Source of the DNA: DATLZU01 sp035573855
GTDB lineage: Bacteria > Nitrospirota > Nitrospiria > Nitrospirales > Nitrospiraceae
Length of the DNA stretch: 64,000 bases
Direction: 5' to 3'
Assembly: GCA_035573855.1 (NCBI GenBank)
Contig: DATLZU010000013.1
Coordinates: 1-64,000, forward strand
Part shown: positions 54,401 through 62,466 of the stretch, piece after piece
Layout of the letters: each line of letters opens with the position of its first letter
Position numbering within the stretch: position 1 is the stretch's first letter
Notes under the pieces: generated by a model
Told to the model about the DNA's origin: nothing
Database searches by the model: none
Seen by the model: only the letters and a program-made list of their open reading frames with translations
Program-made: the position numbers and the translations under genes

Positions 54401-55362
54401 TCATCGACGGCTCCGGCAGCGGGGTCTTCACCGCGACCTCGGGCACCGGCGCGGGCGGGGACATGTTCCTCCACGCCAACTCCGTCACGCTCCAGAACGG
54501 CGGCACGCTGTCGGCCACGAGCACAGGCACCGCGGCGACCGCCGTCGGCGGCACGATCGGCATCACCGCCACGGACTCGGTGAGTCTGACCGGCGGCGCG
54601 TCCATCGCGGCGAGCAGCAGCGGGCCGGCGCATGCCGGCAACATCGCCATCGACGCCGGCCACTCGTTCTTCATGCAGGACAGCTCGGTCACAACGAGCG
54701 CCACGCAGGCCAGCGGTGGGGATATCTCGGTCCAGGCCAGTTCGCTCTTCCGGATGATCAACAGCCGGATGACGGCCTCGGTCCAGCAGGGCTCCAACAC
54801 GTTCGGCGGCAACATCACCATCGATCCGGAGTTCGTCATCCTCCAAAACCAGAGCCAGATCCTGGCCACCGCCGTGGAGGGCACGGGCGGCAATATCCTG
54901 ATCGTGACCCCGGTGTTTCTCAGGGACCAGACCAGCATCGTGGACGCCTCCTCCCAGTTCGGCCGGAGCGGGACGGTGACGATCCAGTCGCCAACCTCGC
55001 AGTTGGCCGGGACGTTGGCCACGCTCCCGCAGTCGGTGCGCCAGGCGGCGGCCCTCACCACGGTGCGCTGCGCGGCGCAGATGGGCGGCCAGGCGAGCAG
55101 CTTCGTGGTAGCGGGGCGGGACACACTGCCCACGGAGCCGGGCGGGTGGCTGATGAGTGCGCTCGCGACGGCGAGCGCAGGCGCGGGGGAGCGCGGTCTG
55201 TCTGGTCTCTCTGCTCCAGATCGACCAGGAACTCCCTCGCACCAGACAGACCCAAGAGAGCAAACAGACCCAACTCCCGTTCTCCCATTGCGGCGGATGA
55301 CGCCGACTGGGTTCCTGACGCAGGCGTTTGCGATCGAGGGGGCGGCAGGCTGCGGCTCGTAG
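51448..55362 (+). CDS. TpsA exoprotein, filamentous haemagglutinin family
   Basis: 1,304 residues from ATG 51448 (the frame is open from 51217; ATG 51388 lies inside the promoter). A long signal peptide ends near YTDMARAQA. The TPS domain follows (about 40-300) with its NPNG-like hallmarks: DTPHLATSNILGRVTGPNPSSIFG, LFLMNPAGIIFGPNTSLSVGGSVTF. The rest is a beta-helix of short Gly/Ser/Thr/Asn-rich repeats. The end (ALTTVRCAAQMGGQASSFVVAGRDTLP, then MTPTGFLTQAFAIEGAAGCGS) resembles cyanobacterial members. It is exported by the Sec system and by TpsB, encoded downstream. No PEP-CTERM anchor is seen. Confidence 0.9.
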   Translation: MSRRAAISLSLAARIYLTSGLFTSLLFLVCAYTDMARAQAPLPPITSSGLNTQVSAPIPINGKTQYDITGGTRFGTNLFHSFGQFNVPTNNIANFLNDTPHLATSNILGRVTGPNPSSIFGTIKTTDFGNANLFLMNPAGIIFGPNTSLSVGGSVTFTTANYLRLAEAGGTNAGIFHADPNLTSVLTSAPVIAFGFLSSNPATISVQGSNLSVPTGQSLSLVGGNQGFMYADPDTGNLVSVPNGFPVAGARLSAPNGQIQLASAASPGEFLLSNLQPAPNINGVSFSSFGTVNLAPGSTIDVSGTETVSIRGGQFVLSMNDSVLNTSASEPATHMVSLSTGSSIISSNSASEPGSDIQITAANIQMDGASVTSQTIGSGPGGNISVTRQNINLANGAQIVSSTTGAGDGGNISISATETLSLSGFDTTGTLPGLSTGYVFSPDTGLPLVTSGVFTTTSAMGNCPGCSKGGAIQITAPTITLDNAGAVATITSGDGRGGDITLNGGILNLTGAAQLWSSAGQDPVTFEFRGSGNGGDIKVTAANSVLISGGNPDLFANSIINSTALNTGRGGNIFITAPNVSLQGGATVLSSTFGSGTGGEIAISASNRLSVLGLDEIFGIPSNLSSLAGSSGNGGAITVNAGSVALAGSGRIHTESFDVGNAGDVTLQVQGNLSITGLGVIDSAASSSSSGNISVSADTVTIAGHVGGPLLGQGPFQASQIVNAGGSATGDIDINARQLLLTDGARINSDAGFGAPGAIRIAATESVTVSDGAKVRMDTSSASSGGGLMDITAPAITLDQGILQTLTVGRTDAASINLQADNLTLSGGFIDSSTRSGSGARGGDVTIAVTDKFVTTGQFTGSGTDSPRPAGISTFTGSLGGNAGSISISAGAVDVSAGARINSSSDSPGGGGAMTITAGNFISLQGSGTGLLSEANKAGPGGTIILQAPQVQITDGAVVSAKSTGSGAAGSVTIEGPASPAESILIDGSGSGVFTATSGTGAGGDMFLHANSVTLQNGGTLSATSTGTAATAVGGTIGITATDSVSLTGGASIAASSSGPAHAGNIAIDAGHSFFMQDSSVTTSATQASGGDISVQASSLFRMINSRMTASVQQGSNTFGGNITIDPEFVILQNQSQILATAVEGTGGNILIVTPVFLRDQTSIVDASSQFGRSGTVTIQSPTSQLAGTLATLPQSVRQAAALTTVRCAAQMGGQASSFVVAGRDTLPTEPGGWLMSALATASAGAGERGLSGLSAPDRPGTPSHQTDPREQTDPTPVLPLRRMTPTGFLTQAFAIEGAAGCGS

Positions 55363-55367
55363 TGACT

Positions 55368-55404
55368 GTATCGAGGTAGATACGCGGCGTATCTAGGTCG
55401 ATAC
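55368..55404. promoter_or_regulatory. Tandem-dyad enhancer site C (UAS of the tpsB operon)
   Basis: GTATC-N6-GATAC-N5-GTATC-N6-GATAC, all four half-sites perfect. It starts six bases after the tpsA stop codon and lies 117 bp upstream of the -24 GG at 55521. The two arms are also near-complementary, so the RNA could form a hairpin after tpsA. Confidence 0.75.
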
Positions 55405-55519
55405 GATTGAGCTGCGTGGCAGGTTGACCTGTTTACCTACCCCAACAGAAATAGGACATTTTTCTACGCAGAAGCGCGGAGTTATCCTTCGTGCCGGTCG
55501 AAGGGTCTGGGCTGCTGGT

Positions 55520-55535
55520 GGGCACGGCAGTTGCG
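55520..55535 (+). promoter_or_regulatory. Sigma-54 promoter of the tpsB-CHAT-DUF928 operon
   Basis: GGGCACGGCAGTTGCG has GG-N10-GC spacing and matches TGGCACG-N4-TTGC except the first base. The 55363-55692 spacer holds enhancer site C, this promoter and a palindromic repeat, and no gene. Confidence 0.7.
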
Positions 55536-55632
55536 CTCTTCATCTTGGCAGTGAACGGAGCATAGGCCAGGGTTCATGACCGGTCGCGCAGGCGAGAGGG
55601 GGCAGGGAGCAGTTGCGCAGGAGGAGAAGGCT

Positions 55633-55702
55633 CCCTCACCCCATCCCTCACCCTGGCTCTCTCCCGCACGGGGGAGAGGGATATGGGTCAGGGTGAGGGG
55701 CA
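55633..55702. repeat. Palindromic repeat (CCCTCACC..GGTGAGGG) in the tpsB leader
   Basis: CCCTCACCCTGGCTCTCTCC and GGGAGAGGGATATGGGTCAGGGTGAGG form a near-perfect long inverted repeat around CGCACGG. Same family as 44690-44741. Its right edge contains the likely GTG start of tpsB. Confidence 0.65.
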
Positions 55703-57417
55703 TTGTCGGGTTTCTTATGATGGCCACTCTGACAGCCTCGCCGGTCTTTGCGCAGGTGCTGCCGCCGATCTTTGATCCGACGGGCCGGTCCGGCGAGCCG
55801 CCGGCGCCCTTGAAAAAAGAATTCAAGCCGCCGACGCCGCCGCCCAAGCCCGCCTTGCCGCCCGTGCCGGTTCCGCCGGAGGGCGGCATCGAAAAGCAGT
55901 TACCCAAAATCCGTGTCTTCGTCCATGACATCCATGTCGTCGGCAGCACGGTGTTCTCGGACGCTGAAATTGATGAAGTCGTCGCCCCGTTCCGAGGCCG
56001 GATGCTCACGACGGAAGATCTGGAGCGCCTGCGCCTCGCGCTGACCTTGATGTACGTGAACAAGGGCTACATCACCTCCGGCGCGATCATTCCGGACCAG
56101 GATGTGACGTTCGGCGTCATCACCTACCAGATCATCGAAGGGAAATTGACGCGCATCGACGTCGAAGGGAACGAGTGGTTCCGGACGTCGTATCTCCGCG
56201 ATCGGGTTGCGCGCGGCGTGACGACGCCGGTGACCCTGCCGCCGCTCCAGGAGCGCTTGCAACTGCTCCAGCAGGACCCGCGCATCCAGCGCATCAACGC
56301 CGAGCTGCGGCCCGGCGACCAACGCGGCGAGAGCGTGTTGAACCTGCGGGTGACGGAAGCGAGTCCCTTCAAGGCCTGGCTGGAGTTCAACAACTTTCAG
56401 ACACCGGTGGTGGGCGCCGAGCGCGGGCTCGGCACCGTGGCGCATCACAATCTGACCGGCAACGGCGATCCGTTCAGTTTCACGTACGGCCGGTCGCGCG
56501 GGGTCGATCCGATCATCGACACGTTCTACACCTTGCCGCTGAATCGATATGACACGACGTTCACGGCCTCCTACCGGCGCAACGACTTCCTCGTCGTCGA
56601 AGCGCCGTTCCGGCCGTTGGACCTGCGGGTGCAGGCGGAGATCATCGGCTTCACCTTGCGGCACCCGGTGGTCCGGACGTTGTCCGACGAATTCGCCGTC
56701 GCGATCGTCGGCGAACGCCTGTACAACAAGGTCACCTCGATCTTCGACATTCCCGGCGTCGCCTCGCTCTTCATTCCCGGCTCGTCGCCGACCGGCGTCA
56801 ACACCGTGAGCGCGTTGCGCTTCGTCCAAGAGTGGACGCACCGCACGACCAATTCGGTCTTTGCCGCGCGGTCGCGGTTTACGGTCGGCCTCGACGTGCT
56901 GGAAGCGACGATCAATCACGGCCCCCTGCCCGACAGCCAATATTTCGCCTGGCTCGGTCAGATGCAGGGCGTGCGGCGCTTCGACGACTGGTGGGGCTTA
57001 CAACTCCTCGGCCGGATGGACCTCCAAGTGGCGAACGATCGACTGTTCCCACTGGAGCAGGTGCCCGTGGGCGGACGGTTCAGCGTGCGGGGCTATCGCG
57101 AGAACACCCTCGTGCGCGACAACGCCTATCTGGCCTCGATCGAAGCGCGCTGGCCGTTGCGGCGTTCGGCGGCCGGCGAGGACCGATTGCAGTTCGCGCA
57201 GTTCATTGATGTCGGACGCGCCTGGAACGCGAAGGGCGGGACGCCGGACCCCGAGACCCTGGCCAGCGTCGGGCTCGGCGTCCGGTGGATGATCCTGCCG
57301 CAGGACCGCGCGCGGTTTGAGGTCTATTGGGGCGTGCCGTTGAATCACGTGAAGACCCCGGGAGGCAATTTGCAGGATCACGGGATTCATCTGCAGTTCG
57401 TGGTGCAGGCGTTATGA
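55693..57417 (+). CDS. TpsB outer-membrane translocator (FhaC/ShlB family)
   Basis: 574 residues from GTG 55693, which gives a good signal peptide (RGIVGFLMMATLTASPVFAQ). ATG 55717 is the alternative, and the frame is open from 55576. A Pro-rich linker (PPTPPPKPALPPVPVPPEGG) is followed by two POTRA domains (about 80-220: VRVFVHDIHVVGSTVFSDAEI style, then IIEGKLTRIDVEGNEWF) and a 16-strand barrel with the family motif VPVGGRFSVRGYREN. It is the export pore for TpsA. It has its own sigma-54 promoter, separate from tpsA, and is followed by the CHAT and DUF928 genes. Confidence 0.92.
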   Translation: MRGIVGFLMMATLTASPVFAQVLPPIFDPTGRSGEPPAPLKKEFKPPTPPPKPALPPVPVPPEGGIEKQLPKIRVFVHDIHVVGSTVFSDAEIDEVVAPFRGRMLTTEDLERLRLALTLMYVNKGYITSGAIIPDQDVTFGVITYQIIEGKLTRIDVEGNEWFRTSYLRDRVARGVTTPVTLPPLQERLQLLQQDPRIQRINAELRPGDQRGESVLNLRVTEASPFKAWLEFNNFQTPVVGAERGLGTVAHHNLTGNGDPFSFTYGRSRGVDPIIDTFYTLPLNRYDTTFTASYRRNDFLVVEAPFRPLDLRVQAEIIGFTLRHPVVRTLSDEFAVAIVGERLYNKVTSIFDIPGVASLFIPGSSPTGVNTVSALRFVQEWTHRTTNSVFAARSRFTVGLDVLEATINHGPLPDSQYFAWLGQMQGVRRFDDWWGLQLLGRMDLQVANDRLFPLEQVPVGGRFSVRGYRENTLVRDNAYLASIEARWPLRRSAAGEDRLQFAQFIDVGRAWNAKGGTPDPETLASVGLGVRWMILPQDRARFEVYWGVPLNHVKTPGGNLQDHGIHLQFVVQAL

Positions 57418-57475
57418 AAGCAACCGGCACGAGGCGAGAGGCCAGAGGCAATGGGGTTGGAGCTACATTCATGAA
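57414..57475. repeat. Spacer repeat (GAGGCGAGAGGC family)
   Basis: CACGAGGCGAGAGGCCAGAGG words of the family seen at 6119-6239 and 23590-23700. Fills the spacer between tpsB and the CHAT gene. Confidence 0.45.
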
Positions 57476-57499
57476 GCAGTGACACCCGCGAGGCTTTCC

Positions 57500-59803
57500 A
57501 TGGTTCGGCTCATGTTCGTCGCTCTTTTCCTTTTCATGACCGTCCCCCCCGTCGCTCCTCCTGCGTTCACCGCGGGCTCAGAGTCCGCGGCGCCCGATGT
57601 TCTCGTGCAGCAAGGGGGGCAGGCGTTTGCGCACGGCGCGTTCGACCAGGCGCTGGCGGCCTGGAAAGAAGCGGCCCGGCTCTACGAACGGGACGAACGC
57701 GTCAAGGAACACAGCCGGGCGTTGGTCCATGTCGCGCAGGCCGAGCAGTCGCTCGGGCAACTCAGGCCGGCGCTCCAACACCTCGAGCTGGCGCTGAGCC
57801 TGGCCCAGCAGGCTGGCGATCCCGTCTGGATGGCGGTCGTGCTGGACGGCATGGGCAGAGCCTATTTCGCGAACCGGCAGCCCGAGGCGGCCGTGCATCA
57901 CTTGACCCAAGCCCTGGAGATCGCGAGGCAGCAGGAAACTCGCGGTCTCGCCGCCGCTGTTCTCAATGACCTGGGCATTCTTCGCTCCGCTTATCAGCAG
58001 TACCTCGATGCGCTGGCCGCCTTTACCGAGAGCGATCTGTTGGCCCAGGGCACCAATCAGCCGGCGCTGGCGATTCGCGCGCGGCTCAATGCGGCGCGCG
58101 TCGCGCTGCGCTTGAAACGCCACCAGGATGCGCGCCTGTGGCTGGACCAGGCGTACGATCAACTGAAAGATCTCCCGGTCTCGCACGACAAGGCGACCGC
58201 CCTCATCGCACTCGGCTTGCTGTACCACGAGCTGCGCGGCGCGTTTCCGGACCTCAGCGATCCGCTCGTGCTGCGGGCGGCGGCGGTGTTGCAGGACGCG
58301 GCCGGGGTGGCGGAACAGATGGGCGACGCCCGCACGCTGTCCTACGCCTGGGGCCACCTCGGTCATCTCTACGAGACGGAACATCGCTACGACGACGCGT
58401 TGACCTTGACGCGACAAGCGGTCTTCGCGGCCCAGTCGGCCGGCGCCCCGGAGTCTCTGTACCGTTGGCAATGGCAGACCGGCCGCCTGCTCGCGGCGCA
58501 GGGGCAACTCGACGAAGCCATCTCGGCCTATCGCAGCGCCACGGCCACCTTGCAACCGATCCGGCCCGAGGTGGCGACCGCTTCGCAAGATGCCGGGTCG
58601 CCGGGACAGGGCTCCGTCCGTCCGCTCTTTTTCGAGTTCGCTGATCTGTTGTTGCAACGGGCTGCGTTGACGGAGGAGGGCCCTGCCTCCCAGGGCTATC
58701 TCAAGGCCGCGCGGGACGCGGTCGAGGCCTCCAAGGCCGCCGAGCTCCGCGATTATTTCCGCGACGAGTGCGTCGACGCGTTGCAGGCGCACACGACCAC
58801 GCTGGATGCCATTTCCAAGACCACCGCGGTGCTGTACCCGATCATCTTTGCCGATCGGACCGAGTTGCTGGTGAGCCTGCCGACCGGGTTGAAGCGGGTG
58901 ACCGTCCCGGTTCCTTCGATGACGCTGACACAGGAAGTCCGGACGTTCCGGCGCCTGTTGGAGAAGCGGACGACGCGCGAGTACCTGCCCCACGCGCAGC
59001 AGCTCTATGAATGGTTGCTCCGTCCGCTTGACGCGGACTTGAAGGCCTTCGCGATCGACACGCTGGTGGTGGTGCCGGACGGTCCGCTCCGGACGATCCC
59101 CCTCGCCGCCCTGCACGACGGCGCCGAGTTCGCGATCCAGCGTTACGCCATCGCCACCACGCCGGGTCTCAACCTGACCGATCCGCGGCCTATCAACCGG
59201 GAGCGGCTCAAGATGTTGGCCGGCGGCCTCACGCAAGCTGCGCAAGGGTTCCCGCCCCTGCCGCACGTAACCATCGAGCTGCAGGCGATTCGCACGTTGT
59301 ACGGCGGCGATCAACTGGTCAACAAGCAGTTCCTCGTGTCCGGCCTGGAAAAGGAGTTGAAGGAGAAGCCGCTGTCCGTCCTGCACATCGCGTCGCACGG
59401 TCGATTCGAGAAAGACGTGGCGCACTCCTTCGTCCTGACCTACGACGACAAGCTGACGATGGCCAAGCTGGACCAGTACGTGGGGCTCTTCCGGTTCCGG
59501 CAGGACCCCTTGGAGCTGCTGACGTTGAGCGCCTGCGAGACCGCGGCCGGCGACGACCGGGCCGCGTTGGGCCTGGCCGGCGTGGCGATCAAGGCCGGAG
59601 CCCGGAGCGCGCTCGCCACGCTGTGGTCCATCAACGACGAGGCCTCGTCCACGTTGGTGGCCGAGTTCTACAAGCAACTCCGAGATCCGACCGCGTCCAA
59701 GGCCGTGGCACTCCAGCGCGCCCAACTGAAACTGCTGGGCGATCCCGTGTATCAACATCCGGCGTATTGGTCGCCGTTTCTGTTGCTGAACAACTGGCTC
59801 TAA
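57500..59803 (+). CDS. Exported CHAT-domain protease with TPR repeats
   Basis: 767 residues from ATG 57500. A signal peptide (MVRLMFVALFLFMTVPPVAP) precedes about eight tetratricopeptide-like repeats (residues 40-370, for example AFAHGAFDQALAAWKEAARL). The C-terminal CHAT domain is a caspase-like cysteine protease fold, with the catalytic His633 (LHIASHGRF) and Cys679 (LTLSACETAAGD) both present. It ends with AYWSPFLLLNNWL, typical for CHAT proteins. Its place between TpsB and DUF928 genes matches cyanobacterial clusters. It might process TpsA or DUF928 proteins in the periplasm; this is inferred. Confidence 0.9.
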   Translation: MVRLMFVALFLFMTVPPVAPPAFTAGSESAAPDVLVQQGGQAFAHGAFDQALAAWKEAARLYERDERVKEHSRALVHVAQAEQSLGQLRPALQHLELALSLAQQAGDPVWMAVVLDGMGRAYFANRQPEAAVHHLTQALEIARQQETRGLAAAVLNDLGILRSAYQQYLDALAAFTESDLLAQGTNQPALAIRARLNAARVALRLKRHQDARLWLDQAYDQLKDLPVSHDKATALIALGLLYHELRGAFPDLSDPLVLRAAAVLQDAAGVAEQMGDARTLSYAWGHLGHLYETEHRYDDALTLTRQAVFAAQSAGAPESLYRWQWQTGRLLAAQGQLDEAISAYRSATATLQPIRPEVATASQDAGSPGQGSVRPLFFEFADLLLQRAALTEEGPASQGYLKAARDAVEASKAAELRDYFRDECVDALQAHTTTLDAISKTTAVLYPIIFADRTELLVSLPTGLKRVTVPVPSMTLTQEVRTFRRLLEKRTTREYLPHAQQLYEWLLRPLDADLKAFAIDTLVVVPDGPLRTIPLAALHDGAEFAIQRYAIATTPGLNLTDPRPINRERLKMLAGGLTQAAQGFPPLPHVTIELQAIRTLYGGDQLVNKQFLVSGLEKELKEKPLSVLHIASHGRFEKDVAHSFVLTYDDKLTMAKLDQYVGLFRFRQDPLELLTLSACETAAGDDRAALGLAGVAIKAGARSALATLWSINDEASSTLVAEFYKQLRDPTASKAVALQRAQLKLLGDPVYQHPAYWSPFLLLNNWL

Positions 59804-59890
59804 AAATAGAGACCTCATAGCTCTGAGCGAGCGAACATGCTAGACTCTCACCGTTCCCGCCGCATGACATGGCCGGTTTCCGGAAGATCT

Positions 59891-60703
59891 ATGCGTTCCC
59901 CCCTGATCCTGACGGCCGTCGCTCTCGCTCTCAGTTTCGGCGCTCCGCCGACGGGGCTCGCCGCCGAGCCTTCACCGAAGCCCCCGATCGAGCAGGTGCA
60001 AAACGCTCCCGCGTTCATCGAGCCCACCATGCCGGTCTATAAGCCGCGCAAGGGCAGCGTGCTCCGCGGCCGGGTGGACGGGGGCTTCCGCGGAGGGGAG
60101 AAAGGCGAGCCGGTCGTCAAGGTCCTCGCGCCAGCCGATCATATCGGGTTCACCATTCGCAAAGCGCCGGCGCTCTTTTGGTACCTGTCGCAGATGACGA
60201 CACACCCGATTGAGTTCACCCTGGTGGACACTCGTCACTACCAGCCGGAGCTGCAGGTGTCACTGAAACCCCCGCCCTGCCCCGGCATTCAGATGGTCGG
60301 GCTTGCCGAGTACAACAAGACGCTGGAAGAGGCGGTGCAATATTGGTGGCACATCGCCGTGATCGTCGACCCTGAATCCCGGTCGAAAGACATCCATTCG
60401 GCCGCCGCCATCGAACGCATTCCCTATGTGGACGCCCTTGTCGAGGGCAGGACCTCCTGTAAAGACCCGCTGGACGTCTTCTGTCTGTATGTGGAGTCTG
60501 GCCTTTGGTACGACGCCGTCCAGGTGATTTCCGACTTGATCACCGCGCATCCGAAGGACCGCGTCCTGCGCCTGATGCGCGCATCCCTGCTGGAGCAAGT
60601 CGGACTGAACGATGTCGCCGAATACGACCGCTTACAGAACAGCGCGCCGTGTCCGGCGCGTAAGGCTGAGGCGGCCACGGCAACTGTGTCCGCTCAACGG
60701 TGA
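59891..60703 (+). CDS. DUF928 family exported protein 1
   Basis: 270 residues from ATG 59891, behind GGAAG (the frame is open from 59837). A signal peptide (RSPLILTAVALALSFGAPPT) is followed by the DUF928 core: KVLAPADHIGFTIRKAPALFWYLS, FTLVDTRHYQPELQVSL, the Y-W region YWWHIAVIVDPESRS, and YVESGLWYDAVQVISDLI. The family is known mainly from cyanobacteria and has no established function. It is the first of three tandem copies, 87 bases after the CHAT gene. Confidence 0.8.
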   Translation: MRSPLILTAVALALSFGAPPTGLAAEPSPKPPIEQVQNAPAFIEPTMPVYKPRKGSVLRGRVDGGFRGGEKGEPVVKVLAPADHIGFTIRKAPALFWYLSQMTTHPIEFTLVDTRHYQPELQVSLKPPPCPGIQMVGLAEYNKTLEEAVQYWWHIAVIVDPESRSKDIHSAAAIERIPYVDALVEGRTSCKDPLDVFCLYVESGLWYDAVQVISDLITAHPKDRVLRLMRASLLEQVGLNDVAEYDRLQNSAPCPARKAEAATATVSAQR

Positions 60704-60707
60704 GGCG

Positions 60708-61460
60708 ATGAACCCTCGGAGGCCGGCCATACGCTGGCTGGCGGTCTGCAGCCTAGGCTTCTCGGGCGCGGCGTTCGACCTCGTCGCCACCCCGGCCACA
60801 GAATTCCAGCACGCCTGCGAAGCGGATCCGCCGACTACGTCCCGCCCCCTGCTCTACAAACCTCGCGAGCGCGCCATGCCCCGCGCCCGCGTGTTCGGTC
60901 CCGCGCGCGGGATCGACTCCGACGCGCCGAAGGCGCTGGCTCTGGTGCCGGATCACATCGGTTTCACCCTCTCCGTACAACCAACCCTTTACTGGTACTT
61001 GTCGAAGCCGACGTCGCTGCCCGTCACCTTTACCCTGATCGACACGCGGGTCATCAAGCCCCTGTTTCACGTGACGCTCGCGCCTCCCCGGCGCGCCGGG
61101 CTGCAGGTGATCCGGTTGAAGGAGCACGGCATCACGCTAGAAGAACATGTGCCCTATCGTTGGTTCGTGTCCTTGGTCTCCGATCCAAATTCGCCGGCGC
61201 GCGATATCGTCACGGGCGGGGTGATCGAGCGAGTGGTGGAGCATGAAGCCGCCTGCGGGATGGCTGTCGCGGCCTCCCTGGAGGCAGCCCGATGTTACGC
61301 GGAGGAGGGATTGTGGTACGACCTGTTTTCCGTGATTTCCGACCTCATCGCGGCGTCCCCGGATGATCGGTCCCTGCGCCGCATTCGCGCGGCATTTCTC
61401 CAGCAGGCCGGCTTGCCGGACGTCGCCGACTGGGACTTGCGCCAAAGTGGAAGCGAGTAA
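60708..61460 (+). CDS. DUF928 family exported protein 2
   Basis: 250 residues from ATG 60708, behind a GAGGCG, five bases after copy 1. Signal peptide about residues 8-25, then the DUF928 core: LALVPDHIGFTLSVQPTLYWYLSKPT, LIDTRVIKPLFHVTL, YRWFVSLVSDPNSPARDIV, and EEGLWYDLFSVISDLI. Overall similarity to copies 1 and 3 is clear but divergent, so the duplication is not recent. Confidence 0.8.
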   Translation: MNPRRPAIRWLAVCSLGFSGAAFDLVATPATEFQHACEADPPTTSRPLLYKPRERAMPRARVFGPARGIDSDAPKALALVPDHIGFTLSVQPTLYWYLSKPTSLPVTFTLIDTRVIKPLFHVTLAPPRRAGLQVIRLKEHGITLEEHVPYRWFVSLVSDPNSPARDIVTGGVIERVVEHEAACGMAVAASLEAARCYAEEGLWYDLFSVISDLIAASPDDRSLRRIRAAFLQQAGLPDVADWDLRQSGSE

Positions 61461-61461
61461 A

Positions 61462-62214
61462 TTGCACGAGGGCTTTCCTTTTCTCCTCTTCAGCGCCGCT
61501 CTCCTGGTCAGTGCGCTCGCCCCCGGTCGGCCCGGGTTCCCCGCGGCTCCTGCGCAGGCCGAGCCGGCCGCTGCTCAACTTCGTGAGCCCACGACGGCTT
61601 CCGAACGGCCCTTGCCGGCGTACAAGCCCAGGAAAGAGAGCATCCCGCGGGCGAGAATCGGCGGGGCGGCGCGCGGGGACCCGGCCGATCCGGCAGTGAT
61701 TGCCCTGGTCCCCGACCATGTGGGGCTGACCTTGAAGAGCAACCCCTCGCTCTGCTGGTTCCTTTCACAACCGACGACACAGCCCTTAATCCTTACGCTC
61801 TTGGACTCCCGCGAGATCAAGCCGATCCTCGAAGCGACGTGGCCCCTCTCCCATCCGGGCCTGCAGTGCGTGCATCTCAAAGACCATGGCATCACATTGA
61901 AGGAACGGGATCAATACCGGTGGTTCATCACGCTAGTGCTCGATCCGGACAAGCCCTCGCGCGATCTCGTGAGCGGTGGCATGATCGAACGGATCCCGTT
62001 CAGCGAAGGATGCGCCTTGGGCCTGCCCTGTTCCTGGACCTGCGAGTTAGACGCGGTGTATCAGTACGCGGAAAACGGACTCTGGTACGACGCGATTGCC
62101 TGCCTGCATGAATTGATCACGGCCAATCCCGATGATCCATTGCTGCAACGGGTGCTTGATCACCTGCTGAAGCAATCCGACATTCACCTGCCTCCCGTTC
62201 GTCGGGCCGAATAA
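61462..62214 (+). CDS. DUF928 family exported protein 3
   Basis: 250 residues from TTG 61462, with GGAAG eight bases upstream; GTG 61447, inside copy 2, is the alternative. Signal peptide LHEGFPFLLFSAALLVSALA, then the core VIALVPDHVGLTLKSNPSLCWFLSQ, LLDSREIKPILEATW, YRWFITLVLDPDKPSRDLV and ENGLWYDAIACLHELI. It is the last gene of the tpsB-CHAT-DUF928 operon. Confidence 0.8.
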   Translation: MHEGFPFLLFSAALLVSALAPGRPGFPAAPAQAEPAAAQLREPTTASERPLPAYKPRKESIPRARIGGAARGDPADPAVIALVPDHVGLTLKSNPSLCWFLSQPTTQPLILTLLDSREIKPILEATWPLSHPGLQCVHLKDHGITLKERDQYRWFITLVLDPDKPSRDLVSGGMIERIPFSEGCALGLPCSWTCELDAVYQYAENGLWYDAIACLHELITANPDDPLLQRVLDHLLKQSDIHLPPVRRAE

Positions 62215-62235
62215 TCGCCGTATTTTCCATGTCCG

Positions 62236-62273
62236 TTATCGTTTTGGATACGCCCCCGCATCGCTTTTGATAC
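62236..62273. promoter_or_regulatory. Tandem-dyad enhancer site D (UAS)
   Basis: TTATC-N6-GATAC-N6-GCATC-N6-GATAC. It lies 119 bp upstream of the -24 GG of the sigma-54 promoter at 62391. The central part (ATACGCCCCCG) is the same as in site E at 62986. Confidence 0.7.
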
Positions 62274-62291
62274 ACTGCGCCCGTCGTCACC

Positions 62292-62314
62292 GGCCGGGCT
62301 GCCTTTGCCCGGCC
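62292..62314 (+). terminator. Possible terminator of the DUF928 operon
   Basis: 8-bp stem GGCCGGGC / GCCCGGCC with a 7-base loop, followed by a weakly T-rich stretch. It lies 78 bases after the last DUF928 stop codon, between enhancer site D and its promoter. Confidence 0.45.
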
Positions 62315-62390
62315 TTCCTGCGCCTTTCCATGCGGTTGAAAAACTAGGAAGTCCATAGTGGCGCTGGATGACGTGCTGTTCTGAGACGCA

Positions 62391-62406
62391 TGGCATGGGG
62401 GTTGCT
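62391..62406 (+). promoter_or_regulatory. Sigma-54 promoter of small membrane protein gene 2
   Basis: TGGCATGGGGGTTGCT fits TGGCAY-R-N4-TTGCW with GG-N10-GC spacing. It is 60 bases before ATG 62467. Confidence 0.8.
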
Positions 62407-62466
62407 GAATTCATGCTGTGAAAGCAGCGGGCAGTGAGAGTTGAAGCTCAACAAGGAGGCCACGCC

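Noticed and set aside
57578..59818. 746-codon minus-strand frame opposite the CHAT gene
   Set aside because: Shadow frame of a high-GC gene; the CHAT-TPR protein on the plus strand accounts for the sequence.
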